DNA from: Rhizomys pruinosus
Lineage: Eukaryota > Chordata > Mammalia > Rodentia > Spalacidae
Direction: 5' to 3'
Assembly: GCA_009823505.1 (NCBI GenBank)
Contig: VZQC01013290.1
Location: 93,565-157,564 of the forward strand
DNA length: 64,000 nucleotides
Each line of letters starts with the position of its first letter. Within the stretch, counting starts at the first letter, position 1. A model generated the notes under the pieces. The model ran no database searches, was not told the origin of the DNA, and was given only the letters and a program-made list of their open reading frames with translations. The position numbers were made by a program, and so were the translations under genes. Shown here piece by piece: positions 12,743-23,370 of the stretch.

Positions 12743-13010
12743 ATGGCAGAGGAACAGAATCCTCAGCCTGGAACCCAGACATCTACCTTCAAGCTGGTCA
12801 CCAGAACTGGAGGGGACTACATACTTCATGGCCACAACTGTGAAGCTGATCATAAACAACTGACTCAGAGCCAGGAGCAGCCATCCTACCTGCGAGAAGA
12901 ATGCTCAGATCACCACCAGATGTGCAATGGTGTTCTCAAAGATATGGATATTCCTGAAGTCAATGAATATTTGGTGCTGACAAGGCATTGCCTGGATCTT
13001 CATCCTCTCA
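12743..13010 (+). repeat. Exon-like module, copy A
   Basis: This non-monomer segment shares ordered words with the other modules: TTCAAGCTGGTCACCAGAA, GAAGCTGATCA, CAGAGCCAGGAGCAGCCA, GAATGCTCAGATCACC. It contains an ATG-started frame of 118 codons (12743-13099) with no recognised domain, which runs on into monomer repeats and is therefore probably not a protein. Confidence 0.5.
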
Positions 13011-13179
13011 GAAGGTACCCAGGGATAATTGACCTCTGCCCAATATGGTCTGGGAATATTTTGCTCTGTCCAATTTTGCCTAAGACTTTCCCCATCTAAT
13101 CATTGGGGAACTATAGCATTCCTTTCTGACCAAGGGAATGTTGGCCCACTCTGTTTAGATTTCTCAGAGGCTACATGTA

Positions 13180-13460
13180 GGAAACAGAACCTGGTCGCTG
13201 CCTAGAGTCCAGTCACCTGAAATGTTGTGGCCACATTTTCCTGCTTACATATGATTGCCTGAACACAAAGCTGAGGAAGCATCCTAGTTGGTGATAGCAA
13301 CCCACAGTGTATAACATTGTTAGGATTAAAGCCTGTTCTCTTGCATATTATAATGCTGAGGTTGTTTCTTTGTCTCTCCCAGATTCAAAACAAAATATGG
13401 ACATCCTAAACTCTGAAGAAGACTTTAAAGCTGGTGATTAGTGCTGGGTCATTTCTCCAC
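13180..13460 (+). repeat. Exon-like module, copy A' (second half)
   Basis: A pyrimidine tract ending TCTCTCCCAG precedes ATTCAAAACAAAATATGGAC and GAAGACTTTAAAGCTGGTGA. The copy at 15,540-15,680 has the same arrangement. This looks like a splice acceptor plus exon, but no transcript evidence is available. Confidence 0.45.
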
Positions 13461-14154
13461 TGCACAAGTTACAAGGGAATATGTGACTTTTACTTTCTAA
13501 TAAACAGAGTTCAGATCTTCAACTTTGCCCAATAGGGCTTCAGAGTTTTCCACTCTAACAAGCATGTCAGAACTATCTCTACTAATTTACCCCACTCCTT
13601 CCCACCACTTTGAGGTAGACATCTGACTCCTGTCTTAAGGACAAAAGCTGCTTCATCCTTATCTGGTTTCCCAAGGGAGGCTTAGATATTAATATCATGA
13701 AAAGGTCCTCCCACCTTCCCAGTATTAGGAAATGGACCTCAGGCATTCCCCCCTCTCACTAATGGGACTCCAGAGCAATGAAGCTATGCCACATAGTCTG
13801 TGTAAGAGAACATAAGTCCCTTGTATTCTGCTCAATGTGTTGTGGAGGAACTGCTTTCTTCAACCAAAGGGACATGAGACATTCCATTTCCACAAGCCAT
13901 TCTGTTGATAATTGTGCTCAGAAGTGAACCATGATCCATGGTGGCTGTGGACCTTTACCTTCTGCTCAAGGGGCTTTCAGGAAGACCCCTCTGAGTGTTA
14001 GGAATTTGGAGCTTCCCCTTCTGTCCATTGTGACCTCACAACTGTCCTTCTAACTAAAATGACCTCAGAGATTCCCCCTCTTACCAAAGTGCCAGGGAAA
14101 TACCTTTGTAACCAATGGGTCCTCAGACCACTCCTCTTTTAGCTCTTAGAGGAA

Positions 14155-14400
14155 TGAAGTCAAACTACACATAGAACTCAGGCCCTGTGCACTGAAGCTG
14201 GCCAATTTAACAAATGGACTATCCCCATCTTAACTTTGCAGACCTGGACACCTGAATACAATCTTGACAAATCATTCACCTGCCATCACTGATGCCTGAA
14301 TTCCTGAAGAATCCACTCAAGATATGGGGACTGTAACTGGGAAGAATAGGCGGAAGCTGCTGAGGCAATTATGGAGCCTTGGTCCACTCTCCAAGGTAAC
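14155..14400 (+). repeat. Exon-like module, copy B
   Basis: Shared words include CTGAAGCTGGCCAA, TTTGCAGACCTGGACACCTGAA, CAAGATATGGGGACTGTAAC and GGAAGCTGCTGAGG. The order matches copies D and F. No open frame of note. Confidence 0.45.
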
Positions 14401-14964
14401 CTGGACCTTTCCTTTCTGCCCAGGTGGTTACTGGATTCTCCTCTTCTGCCAATCCTGACCAGAGTCTTTTCTTCCTAGATGAAGGAAATTCAAAATTTCT
14501 CCTTCTCTTGAAACAGTTTCAGAACTTGTTTCTCTGACAAGGGTGTCTCAGAACTCTCTAGTTTACAAGACTCCTCACACATTATTTTTTTTTTAAGTTA
14601 TCAAAACAAATTCTAGGTCAGAGTGGGTGTTGGTCATTCCCTTCTTATCAATATGTCCTCAGGACTTCTGCCCAAAGAGGGATAACATCTATTATGTTTG
14701 TCCAAGGGAACTTGGTTATTTCCTATGTATCCAAGGCCTATGTGACATTAGGACTCCAGCTCTGAATGAGACTGCATCATACCTTCCTTCAATATCCTAG
14801 GGGCCTTTAGGGGATCCCCTTACATCTACAGGAACCTCAGTTCTACCGGTAGCTGACAGATTGTTAAATATTCTTTCCCTCATCAGGGCATGGGGGATAG
14901 GGAATGGTAAGCAAATATTCTTGTTTAAAAGGAACCTCAGACCACTCTAGTGTGAGGTCTCAGG

Positions 14965-15225
14965 GCATGGAACTCACATAATCTGTCTTCAAGCTTGTCA
15001 CAGGAAATAGTGAGGACCCATCCTTCCTGCCAACACCTGTTCTGCTGGTCATAAGCTTGAGGAGATCATGGAGACAGACACAGCTAACCTGCATGGCAGA
15101 AACATACTCAGATTGCTGCCAATATAGGACACTTACCTACTTTGATGAAGAGTTGGAATCTGAGGAGGAAATGCCCTGCCCATGAGGCCTGGCATTCCAC
15201 CACTGAACAAGGTAGACTGGGACCT
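14965..15225 (+). repeat. Exon-like module, copy C
   Basis: Shared words include CTTCAAGCTTGTCACAGGAAA, CATAAGCTTGAGGAGATCATGG, ACTCAGATTGCTGCC and TTTGATGAAGAGTTGGAA. It is followed directly by ~30-bp monomers. Confidence 0.45.
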
Positions 15226-15539
15226 TGAACTACTACTGAAGGAGGTTTGGGAACTTCATTCTGCCTACTCTTCCTGTCACTTTCTCCCTCTGACAGCTGG
15301 GGCATCAAACCTTCCCTTCCAGCTCCAGGGGGTTTCAAACTTAACATATGTGACCCAGGTAGGGATAGGTTCAGAATATTCTCTTGAAGGAGGAAAATAT
15401 ATTCAGAGGGATGTCTGTTTTTGTTCTCCACCACATGGTCCACTTTGCAGTTGGATTGTCCCAATATGGCAAAGTAGGAAGGCAGAGGGAGCCCAGGGAG
15501 AATGACAAGTGAGGTTCACATATACTAACATTATTTGCT

Positions 15540-15680
15540 GCTTGCCTTAGCAGTTCATTGTGTTCCGGTTGCTGCCTGGTCTCTCCCCAGATTCAACAGA
15601 AGATATGGACATATGAAATTCTGAAGACTTTGAAGTTGATGAGCAGTGTTGGGACATTACTCCACTGCCCCCAAGGTACC
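15540..15680 (+). repeat. Exon-like module, copy C' (second half)
   Basis: TGCTGCCTGGTCTCTCCCCAG precedes ATTCAACAGAAGATATGGAC and GAAGACTTTGAAGTTGATGA, closely parallel to 13,360-13,450. The polypyrimidine-AG step is again conserved. Confidence 0.5.
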
Positions 15681-15807
15681 AGAGACCTTCACTTTTAACT
15701 AACTAATATTATGACAATTTTATTTCCCATTTCCGAAGGGATTGAGACCTTCACACCTTTGCCCCATAGGGTTTCTCTCTCTCTCTCCTAAGAGTGCCCA
15801 AGTGTTT

Positions 15808-16090
15808 GGGCTGGGAGATGGCCTACATAGCGGGTTAGAGCCACCCGACGCTTACTTGAGGACCCGGTTTTCGATCCCCACACACTCCACATGGCGGCCT
15901 AAAGAACCTGTCTTAACTCCAATTCCAGAGAAACTCCAGCTCCAGGGGAATCCGAGACCTCGTCTTTCTATCCCTCCGCGGCGAATTGCACAACCACGGG
16001 TGGCACAGACCTGCAATGCAGACAGTACAATTTCATACAATAACAAGAAAAATAAATAAATAAAAATAAATATAAAAAAAAATTAAAAAA
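15808..16090 (+). mobile_element. B2 SINE, indel-rich copy
   Basis: The B2 order is complete (CTGGGAGATGGCC, an altered B box, CACATGGCGGCC, duplicated CTCCAG block, A-rich tail), but many single-base insertions relative to other copies are visible, for example TGCAATGCAG for TGCATGCAG. An imperfect flanking repeat (AAGAGTGCCCAAGTG versus AAGAGTAGCCCAAAGT) is a plausible target duplication. The error pattern suggests poor base accuracy here. Confidence 0.85.
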
Positions 16091-16395
16091 AAAAACAAAG
16101 AGTAGCCCAAAGTTAAGTTAAGTCTCAACTCTTTCCCCAACTTCAGGTGAAATGAAACTCACATATCTCCAAAGGCTAAGAAAGACGGCCCGGGATCCTT
16201 CTTCTAATAGCCAGAGGGAGGTTGGAAGCATTAGATATTGTGAAAAATGGCCCCTCACCTTTTTTTAATAATCAGACTATAAGAAATCCCCCTTTCTCAT
16301 AAAAGAACGGACCCCCAAGAACCAATGGGAGGGTTTTACAACGACGTTTTTGTGTGTTGTGTTTTGATTTATGGTTTTTATTTTGGTGTTTTATT
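16091..16395 (+). repeat. Diverged monomer tract remnant next to L1
   Basis: Short blocks such as CAACTCTTTCCCCAACTTCAG and AAATCCCCCTTTCTCATAAAAG continue the ~30-bp monomer pattern up to the T-rich edge of the L1. The junction is T-rich and I could not define a target duplication. Confidence 0.5.
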
Positions 16396-16851
16396 TTTCA
16401 TCCTCTGTTTTTTTTTTTTTTTATTTTTAATTTGGTTTTATTTATTTGATGTTTTTGTGTACTTTATACAACATTTTTCAATTCAGTTCAGGCACAATTT
16501 TTTTTTTTCCCTTTCCCCTTCCCTCCCCCTCCCCAACCCCAAAACCCACAACGACCCCTCCAGATCCATGCGATTTCTTGTCCATAACTGTCCTGTCCTG
16601 CATCTTTCTCTCAGTCTTTTTTTATGTTTAGGAATTCACATTTTCCTCCATTAATTTTATATTACTCTAAAATATGGATATACACTCTCCACCCATATAC
16701 AGTAATTACAGAGTCTGAAAATAATTGGTGGGTGGATTCTAGAGTCCATTGAGAGATTCACATTATAACAACATAATTGCTTTCAGATAAACAGAAATAT
16801 AACCATAATGTAATTCAGCTTGCCTTTCATCTGGGGAATTTGGTGTTAGCA

Positions 16852-19800
16852 TCAACAAATGAGGGAAACCATTCTCCATTTATCTTTCTGGGACTGTGTT
16901 ATTTTACTCAGCATAATGGCTTCGAGCTCCATCCATTTACCTGCAAAGTTCATAATTCCATCTTTCTTTACCACTGAATAGTACTCCATTGTGTAGATGT
17001 ACCACATTTTTGTTGTCCACTCATCTGCTGAGGAACATTTAGGATGGTTCCAGCTCTTTGCTATTGTGAAGAGAGCTGCAATAAACATGGATGTGCATGT
17101 GTCTTTTTGGTAGGATGATTCTTTCCAGTATATACCCAGGAGTGGTATGACTGGGTCAGGTGGTAGACTCATGCCGAGTCTTTTAAGGGTTCTTCACACT
17201 GCTTTCCATAGTGGTTGTACAAGTTGACATTCCCATCAGCAGTGGATGAGTGTTCTCTCTCCTTTCCCCACAACCCCTCCAGCATCTGGAGTCTTTTGTT
17301 TTCTTGATCTTAGCTAGCCATACTGGAGTGAGATGATATCTGAGAGTAGTTTTAATTTGCATTTCCTTAATTATTAATGATGTTGAACACTTTTTAAGAT
17401 GTTTCTCAGCCATCTTTAATTCCTCACTGGTGAAGTCTCTGTTCAGCTCTTTACCCTATCTTTTGAGTAGGTCATTTGTCTTCTTACTTCTTTGATTTTT
17501 GAGTAGTTAATATATTCTTGACTTTAATGCTCTGTCAGATGTGTCACTGGTAAAGATTTCTTCCCACTCTATGGGTTTTCTCTTCACATCCTTGATTGTT
17601 TTTCTCTATACAGAAGCTTTTGAGTTTTATGAAGTGTCTTTTTGTCACCTGTTGACCTTACTTCCTGTGCTGCTGCTGTCTGATTTAGAAAGTCTTTTCC
17701 CATGTCTTTGTCTTGTAGGTTGTTGCCAAATTTTTCTTTTATCACCTTCAGAGTTTCAAGCTTCACATTGAGATCTTTGCTCCACTTGGAGTTCATTTTT
17801 GTACAGGGAGAAAGGTAGGGGTTTAATTTTGTTCTTCTACAGATGATGATCCAATTTTGCCAGCACCGTTTGCTGAAGATGTTATCCTTCCTCCATTGAG
17901 GGTTTTTGGCCCCTTTGTCAAATATGAGGTGGCTTCAATTTTCTTCCATTGGTGAACTGGTCTGTTTTTGTGCCAGGCTGTCTTTATGACTATAGCCATG
18001 TAATATAGTTTGAAGTTCTTATAGGACAATTCCCCCTGTATTGCATTTTTTACTCAGGGTTACTTTATCTATTCAGGGACTTTTCTTTTTCCATATGAAT
18101 TTAACAATTTTTTTCCAAGTCCGTGAAGAAGCTGATAGGGATATTGCTTGGAATTGCCTTGAATCTGTATATCAGTTTGGGTAAAATGGACATTTTTACT
18201 GTATTAATTTTCCCCAATCCATGAGCATAGGAGGTTTTTCCATCTTTTGATGTCATTTTCAATCTCCTTCTTCAAGAGTTTAAAATTTTTATTGTAGGGG
18301 TCTTTGGTATCTTTTGTTAGGTTTGTTCTGAGATATCTTATTATTTTTGAGGCTATTGTGAGTGGGAAGGTCTTCTTATATTCCTTCTCCACTTGTTTAT
18401 TGTTGATGTAAAGAAAGGCTATTGATTTTTCCTAGGATAAATTTGTAGCCTGACACTTTACTAAAATTCTTAATCATTTCTAGAAGTTTTCTGGTGGGGT
18501 TTTTAGCATCCCTTAGGTAAACTATCATATCATTTGCAAAAAGAGATAGCCTAACTTCTTCTTTTCTGATTAATACTCTTTTAATTTCCTTCTCTTGTCT
18601 TATTGCCCTAGCAAGTGTTTCGAGCACTATGTTGAAGAGAAGTGGCAATAGGGGCAGCCTTGCTGGGTTCCCACCTTTAAGGGAAATGGTTCGAATTTTT
18701 CTCCATTTAGGATGATGTTGGCAGTGGGTTTGCTATATATGGCTTTGTTCATGTTGAAGAATGTTCCTTTCAGTCCTATTACCTCTAGGACTTTAAACAT
18801 TAAAGGATGCTGGATCTTGTCAAAGGCTTTTTCTGCATCAATTGAAATGACTGTGTGGTTTTTGTCTTTCAGTCCATTTATGTGTTTAACGATATTTATT
18901 GATTTATGTATGTTGAACCGTCCCTGCATCTCTGGTATGAATTCAACTTGATCAAGATGGGTGATCTTTTTGATGTTGGTCTGTATGTGATTTGCAAGTG
19001 TTTTGTTCAGAATTTTTGCATCTATGTTCATTAGTGAGATGGGTCTATAGCTTTCTCTTTTGCTTGCATTTTTGCCTGGCTTTGGTATTAGAGTGATGCT
19101 GGCTTCATAGAAGGAGTTTGGGAGAATTCCCTCTGTTTGTCTCCTTCTAAACAGTTTGAGTAGCAATGGTTGTAGGACCTCTTTAAATGTTTTCTAGAAT
19201 TCTGCTGTGAAACCATCTGGACCAGGGTTTTTTTAGTTAGGAGGTTTTTAATTACATCTTCAATTTCCTCAAATATTATGGGTCTGTTTAAACTGTCAAT
19301 CTCTTCTTGGTTAAGCTTTGTTGGTTCCCAGGATTTCAGATATTCATCCATTTCTCTTAGGTTTTCAAATTAGTGGAGTATAGATTTTTGAAGTAGCCCC
19401 ATATGATTGTCTCGATCTTTTCTTTGTCTGTTGTGATGTTTCCCCTTTCATCATGAATACTATTGACTTGGAGTTGCCCTCTCTCTCTTTTTGGTTACTT
19501 GGGCTAGAGGTCTGCCTATTTATTTTTTTCAAAGAACCAGCTTTTGGATTCCTTGATTTTATGTATTGTTTTCTTTGTTTCTATTTCATTGATATCTGCT
19601 CTGATTTTTGTGATTTCTTCCTGTCTGTTGGGTTTAGGGTTCATTTGTTGTTGTCTCTCAAGTGTTTTAGCTGCAGGTCAGGTCGTTTATTTGTTCCCTT
19701 TTTTTTTTAATGTGGGCACTTTGCACTTTAAATTTCCCTCTGAAGACTGCCTTTGAAGTATTCCACAAGTTTTGTTGTGTTGTATTGTCTTTTTCGTTCA

Positions 19801-20643
19801 GTTCCATGAATACTTTTATTTTACTCTTTATTTCTTCCCTGACCCATTCTTTGTTCAGGATTGTGTTGTTAATCTCCGTGTGTTCTTGTAGCTAGTTGGA
19901 CTTATTCTGGGGTTCATATCGAGCTTTATTGCATGGTCGTTTGAAAGAATGCATGGAATAATTTCTATCCTTTTGTATTTATTGAGGTTCCTGTTGTGCC
20001 CCAGTATGTAGTCAATTTTGGAGAATGTTCTGTGAGGTGCTGAGTAGAAAGTATATTCTCTGGTATTTGGGTGGAATATTCTGTAGATGCCTGTGAGGTC
20101 CATTCAGCGTATTGTATTGTTCAATTCTGTTGTTTCTCTGTTTACTTTTTTGTCTTACTGATCTAACCAAGGTGCTCAGTAGGGTGTTGAAGTCTCCCAT
20201 TATTAGTGTGTTAGGATAAATCTGTGTCTGGAGGTCCTGGAGAGTTGTGTTTTTAAAGTTAGGTGCACCAGAGTTTGGTGCATAGACATTGAAGATTGTG
20301 AAGTCTTCATGCTTCATTGTTCTTTGACAAGGATGTAATGGCCCTCTTTGTCTCTTTTTATTAATTTTACTTTGAGATCTATTTTGTCTGATATTAGGAT
20401 AGCAACTCCAGCTTTATTCTTGGTACCATTTACTTGGAATATTTTTTTCCATCCTTTCACTCTAAGGTGATGTATGTCCTTGAGGGTAAGATGGGTTTCT
20501 TGTAGACAGCATATAGAAGGGTTCAGTTTCCTAATCCATTCTCCCAATCTATGCCTTTTGATTGGGGAGTTTAGACCAATAGTATTTAAGGTTATTATTG
20601 ACAGATGTGTGCTGCTTCTTTTTACCTTATTTTTTGTTTGCAT
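16852..20643 (-). pseudogene. L1-A ORF2 (endonuclease/reverse transcriptase), disrupted
   Basis: ORF2p nicks the target and reverse transcribes L1 and other RNAs. The apurinic-type endonuclease domain is at the start (TLNTIGLNSPIKR, then CCLQETHLT, near 20,600-20,500). The RT domain includes [16 protein letters not shown] and [11 protein letters not shown] around 19,050-18,830. The catalytic FADD box reads FAND ([10 protein letters not shown], near 18,530), so one essential Asp is lost. The C-terminal Cys-rich segment starts normally (CWRGCGERR) and then shifts frame. The open segments fall in all three frames, implying at least eight frameshifts or stops. This is a dead copy. Confidence 0.9.
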
Positions 20644-20649
20644 CCTTGG

Positions 20650-21856
20650 TCTAGGTTTATCTTTACTCTGTTATGATTTTGTTGCTTTCTCTCTTTAATT
20701 GCATAGGGATAGTTGCTTCTTTCCTCTGTTCTTTGGATTTCTTTGAGGATTTTCTGAAGTGTTGGTTTCTTAGACATGTATTCTTTCATCTTGCTCATGT
20801 CATGAAAGATTCTTCTTTCTCCTTCAACTATGATTGACATTTTTGCTGGGTATAGTAATCTGGTTTGGCATCTAAAGTCATTTAGTACTGGGAATACTTT
20901 GGTCCCCATTCTTCTAGCTTTTATAGTTTGTGCTGAGAAGTCAACTGTCATTCTGATTGGTTTCTCTTTATATGAAACTTGTTGTTTTTCTCTTGTGGCT
21001 TTCAGTATTTTGTCTCTGTTTTGAGCATTTAGTGTTTTAACAATTATATGGTGTGGGGAATTTCTTTTCTGGTCTTGTCTGTTTGGTGTTCCATGTTCTT
21101 CTTGTATTTGTATTGGTTTATCTTTTTTCAGTTTGGGGAAATTTTCTTCTATTATCCTGTTGAAGATCTGGTCAATAGTGTTGTCTTGGGATTCTTCTCC
21201 TTCTTCTATCCCTATGATGTGGAGATTTGGATTTTTCATAGTGTCCCACATTTCCTGGTTGTTCTACTCTTGTGGTTTTTTAATTTTTCATAATCTTTAC
21301 TTGAGCATTCTAGGTGGACCATGTTATCCTGCGGGTCTGATATTCTTTTTTCTGCTTCTTCCACTCTGCTTCTGAGGCTTTTTCCCATCCTTTCCTGTTG
21401 ATTGGATAAATGATAAATTTCCTTTTTCATTTCATCCTGTGATTTCTTTAGTGTTTCCACTTCCTTCTGGAGCCTGTCATTCTCATCTTGGGTCCTTGGT
21501 TCATTGGTCATTTTATTTTTCCTTTCAGTGTGGGATCCTTTCAGTGTTTCCACTTCCTTCTGGAGTTTGTCATTTTCTCCCTTTAGTTCTTTCCAAAGTT
21601 TGTCATTATCTCCCTCTAGGTCCTCCTTGAGTTTTTCAATATCTCCCCTTAGTTCTTTCCAATGATTTTCATTATCACCCTCTTGGTACTTCTTGAGTTT
21701 TTCATCCTCTTCCCTTAGTTCTCTAATTTCTTTGACTATGTCCACAATTGTTTTTCTAAAGTGCATGTCTTGGTTTCCTTCCAGGGAAATCTCGTTGTAG
21801 GAGTCTTCTGTAGGGTTGGTAGAGTTCCGTTTGGATTTCTTATGAGCTTTTCCCAT
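20650..21856 (-). pseudogene. L1-A ORF1 (RNA-binding protein), frameshifted
   Basis: ORF1p is the trimeric RNA chaperone of the L1 particle. The start ATG is at 21,856 (MGKAHKKSK). The N-terminal ~200 residues form a long coiled coil rich in E/K/L, with near-repeated blocks NDKLQKEVETLK and NDRLQKEVETLK. The RNA-binding and C-terminal part follows in another frame from 21,251 (NRDKILKATREKQ, then DFSAQTIKARR and TRLLYPAKMS). At least one frameshift lies near 21,240. The second frame runs slightly into the start of ORF2 because its stop is displaced. Full length would be close to 400 residues. Confidence 0.85.
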
Positions 21857-22496
21857 GTTGGTTTATTTTTGTGTGTCTTTGGTATGTGGTTTTTGTTTGT
21901 TTGTTTGTTTGTTTGTTCATTTGTTTCTTTGGGTTCTGGTACATCAACATTAGCTGCACAGCTAGATCCTCTGCAATACCACTTCCCTAGGTGTGTCTTT
22001 TTCAGGTTGGTGTTCTGCAAGACATGGGTGAAGTCCACTTGCCCAGTGGGGTGCATGCTGGTCTTGTGCTGTGTGGTGCGTGGCTAACTCCACACATGTC
22101 ACATACTAGGACCAGAAGGTTGGAAAGTTCTGGGTGATATCAAGTTTCCATGGGGCTCAGGGGTGCCCAAAGCTCTCAGGAAGGCAGGTCTCACCTGGTA
22201 TTTTGTAAGTTGGCATTCTACAGGACACAGGTGAAGTCCGCTCACCCAGTGGGGTGCATGCTGTTCTTGTGCTGTGTGGTATGTGGCTAACTCTGCCCTT
22301 GTAGCATGCTGGGACTTGAAGGTTGCAATGTCCCAGGCGATTCCAGGCCTCTATGGGGCACAGGGGTGCCCAAAGTCCCCAGGAAGGCAGCCCTTCACCT
22401 TGACCTTTGCAGGTTAGTGTTCTGCAGGACAAAGGTGAAGTCCACTCACCCAGTGGGGCACATACTGGTCTTGTGCTGTGTAGTTCAAAGCTAACC
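21857..22496 (-). promoter_or_regulatory. L1-A 5' UTR with ~200-bp promoter monomers
   Basis: The block with GACATGGGTGAAGTCCACTTG and CCAGTGGGGTGCATGCTG recurs near 22,020, 22,220 and 22,430, giving roughly two and a half tandem monomers of ~200 bp ahead of ORF1. Tandem 5' monomers acting as Pol II promoters are typical of rodent L1. The outermost monomer is partial. Confidence 0.8.
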
Positions 22497-23111
22497 AGCT
22501 ACACCACTTTTAAGAAAGCATAAGACATTCCCACTCTGCCTAAGGGTGTGTGCTTGATGTATGTGTTTTGACAAAAAAAATATAGACATTATTTTGTTGA
22601 AATGAGCCTGGGATATTCCACTCTGATGAACTAGGCCTCAGAATTGAACCTTGTGGAAAAGGAGGGTCCCAGAGCTTTACCTGGTGTTGAAAGGTTTCAG
22701 GCATACCCCTGTGACCATGGAAACCTTAGGGCTTCCCTTTTTGTCCTTAGAGACCTCACACTGCCCTCTTTACTATGGTGCTTAGAGATTCCTCCTGTGA
22801 CCAAGATCCCTGGCAAATACTTTTCCATCCAATGAATCCTCAGAACACTGCTTTTATCCCAAGGTGAAGATGATACCAAGATGAAACCTAAGATCATGTC
22901 AGGCCATCAGCCTTGAAGCTGATCAACAGAAATGGAATGTCTCTGCTTTTGTTTCACAGATCACAGCTGAACACAATCTTGCAGACTCATTAAAGCTCAG
23001 GTCACTCACTCAGCATGTTGGAAGAGTGTTCTGACTGCTGCCTGGCCTCCATAATGTTCAACTCACGATATGGTATTTGTAATTGGGAAGAAAGGTTCAA
23101 AGATAATGAGC
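22497..23111 (+). repeat. Diverged ~30-bp monomer tract with module copy D
   Basis: Monomer blocks resume on the far side of the L1 (AGCCTGGGATATTCCACTCTGATGAA and similar). Module copy D covers about 22,865-23,100 and continues at 23,371: CCTTGAAGCTGATCAACAGAAA, TTTCACAGATCACAGCTGAA, CACTCAGCATGTTGGAAGA, TGCTGCCTGGCCTCC. Confidence 0.6.
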
Positions 23112-23126
23112 CAGTTCTTGAACTTT

Positions 23127-23370
23127 TTTTTTTATTAATTTTATTTATTTCTGTATGTGTATGAATGTATTGCCTGCATGCAAGTCTGTGCACCCATGTC
23201 GTGCAACACCGCGGAGGTCAGAAGAGGGTCTCGGATTCCCCTGGAGCTGGAGTTCTCCTGGAATTGGAGTTTCAGACGGCTCTCGGCCGCCATGTGGGTG
23301 CTGGGGATCGAACCTGGGTCCTCTGTAAGAGCAGTCGGTGCTCTTAACCGCTAGGCCATCTCTCCAGCCC
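23127..23370 (-). mobile_element. B2 SINE, minus strand, 15-bp target duplication
   Basis: This is the reverse complement of B2: a T-run, then GCACCCATGTCGTGCAACACC, the duplicated CTGGAGTTCTCCTGGAATTGG block, the B box and CATCTCTCCAGCCC. CAGTTCTTGAACTTT flanks it at 23,112-23,126 and 23,371-23,385. It interrupts module copy D. Confidence 0.95.

Larger units (their letters stand above)
10311..15807 (+). repeat. Diverged ~30-bp monomer tract (no higher-order unit)
   Basis: From the end of the 930-bp array the sequence continues as imperfect ~28-32-bp blocks, each with a GCCTCAGA-like start, a pyrimidine-rich middle (TTCCCCTTCTG) and an ACCAAGGG-like end; 10,560-11,000 shows the pattern well. 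Blocks differ strongly from each other, unlike those in the array. Exon-like modules (separate entries) interrupt the tract. I see no gene with an intact frame. Confidence 0.7.
16396..22496 (-). mobile_element. Full-length LINE-1 (L1-A), minus strand
   Basis: Read on the minus strand the order is 5' UTR monomers (22,496-21,857), ORF1 (21,856 to ~20,650), ORF2 (20,643-16,852) and a 3' UTR with a polypurine tract and an A tail seen as T-runs near 16,411. At about 6.1 kb it is the usual full length. Both ORFs are broken by frameshifts, so it is inactive. It inserted into the diverged monomer tract and splits it. Confidence 0.93.

Noticed and set aside
12743..13099. Real 118-codon gene starting with an ATG
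   Set aside because: The frame runs into ~30-bp repeats, has no domain, and is not conserved in the other copies of the module.
16325..16654. Plus-strand Phe-rich ORF of 109 codons
   Set aside because: It is the antisense of the L1-A 3' UTR and poly(A) region.
18712..21375. Hydrophobic plus-strand ORFs resembling membrane proteins
   Set aside because: They are antisense shadows of the A-rich L1-A ORF2 and ORF1.
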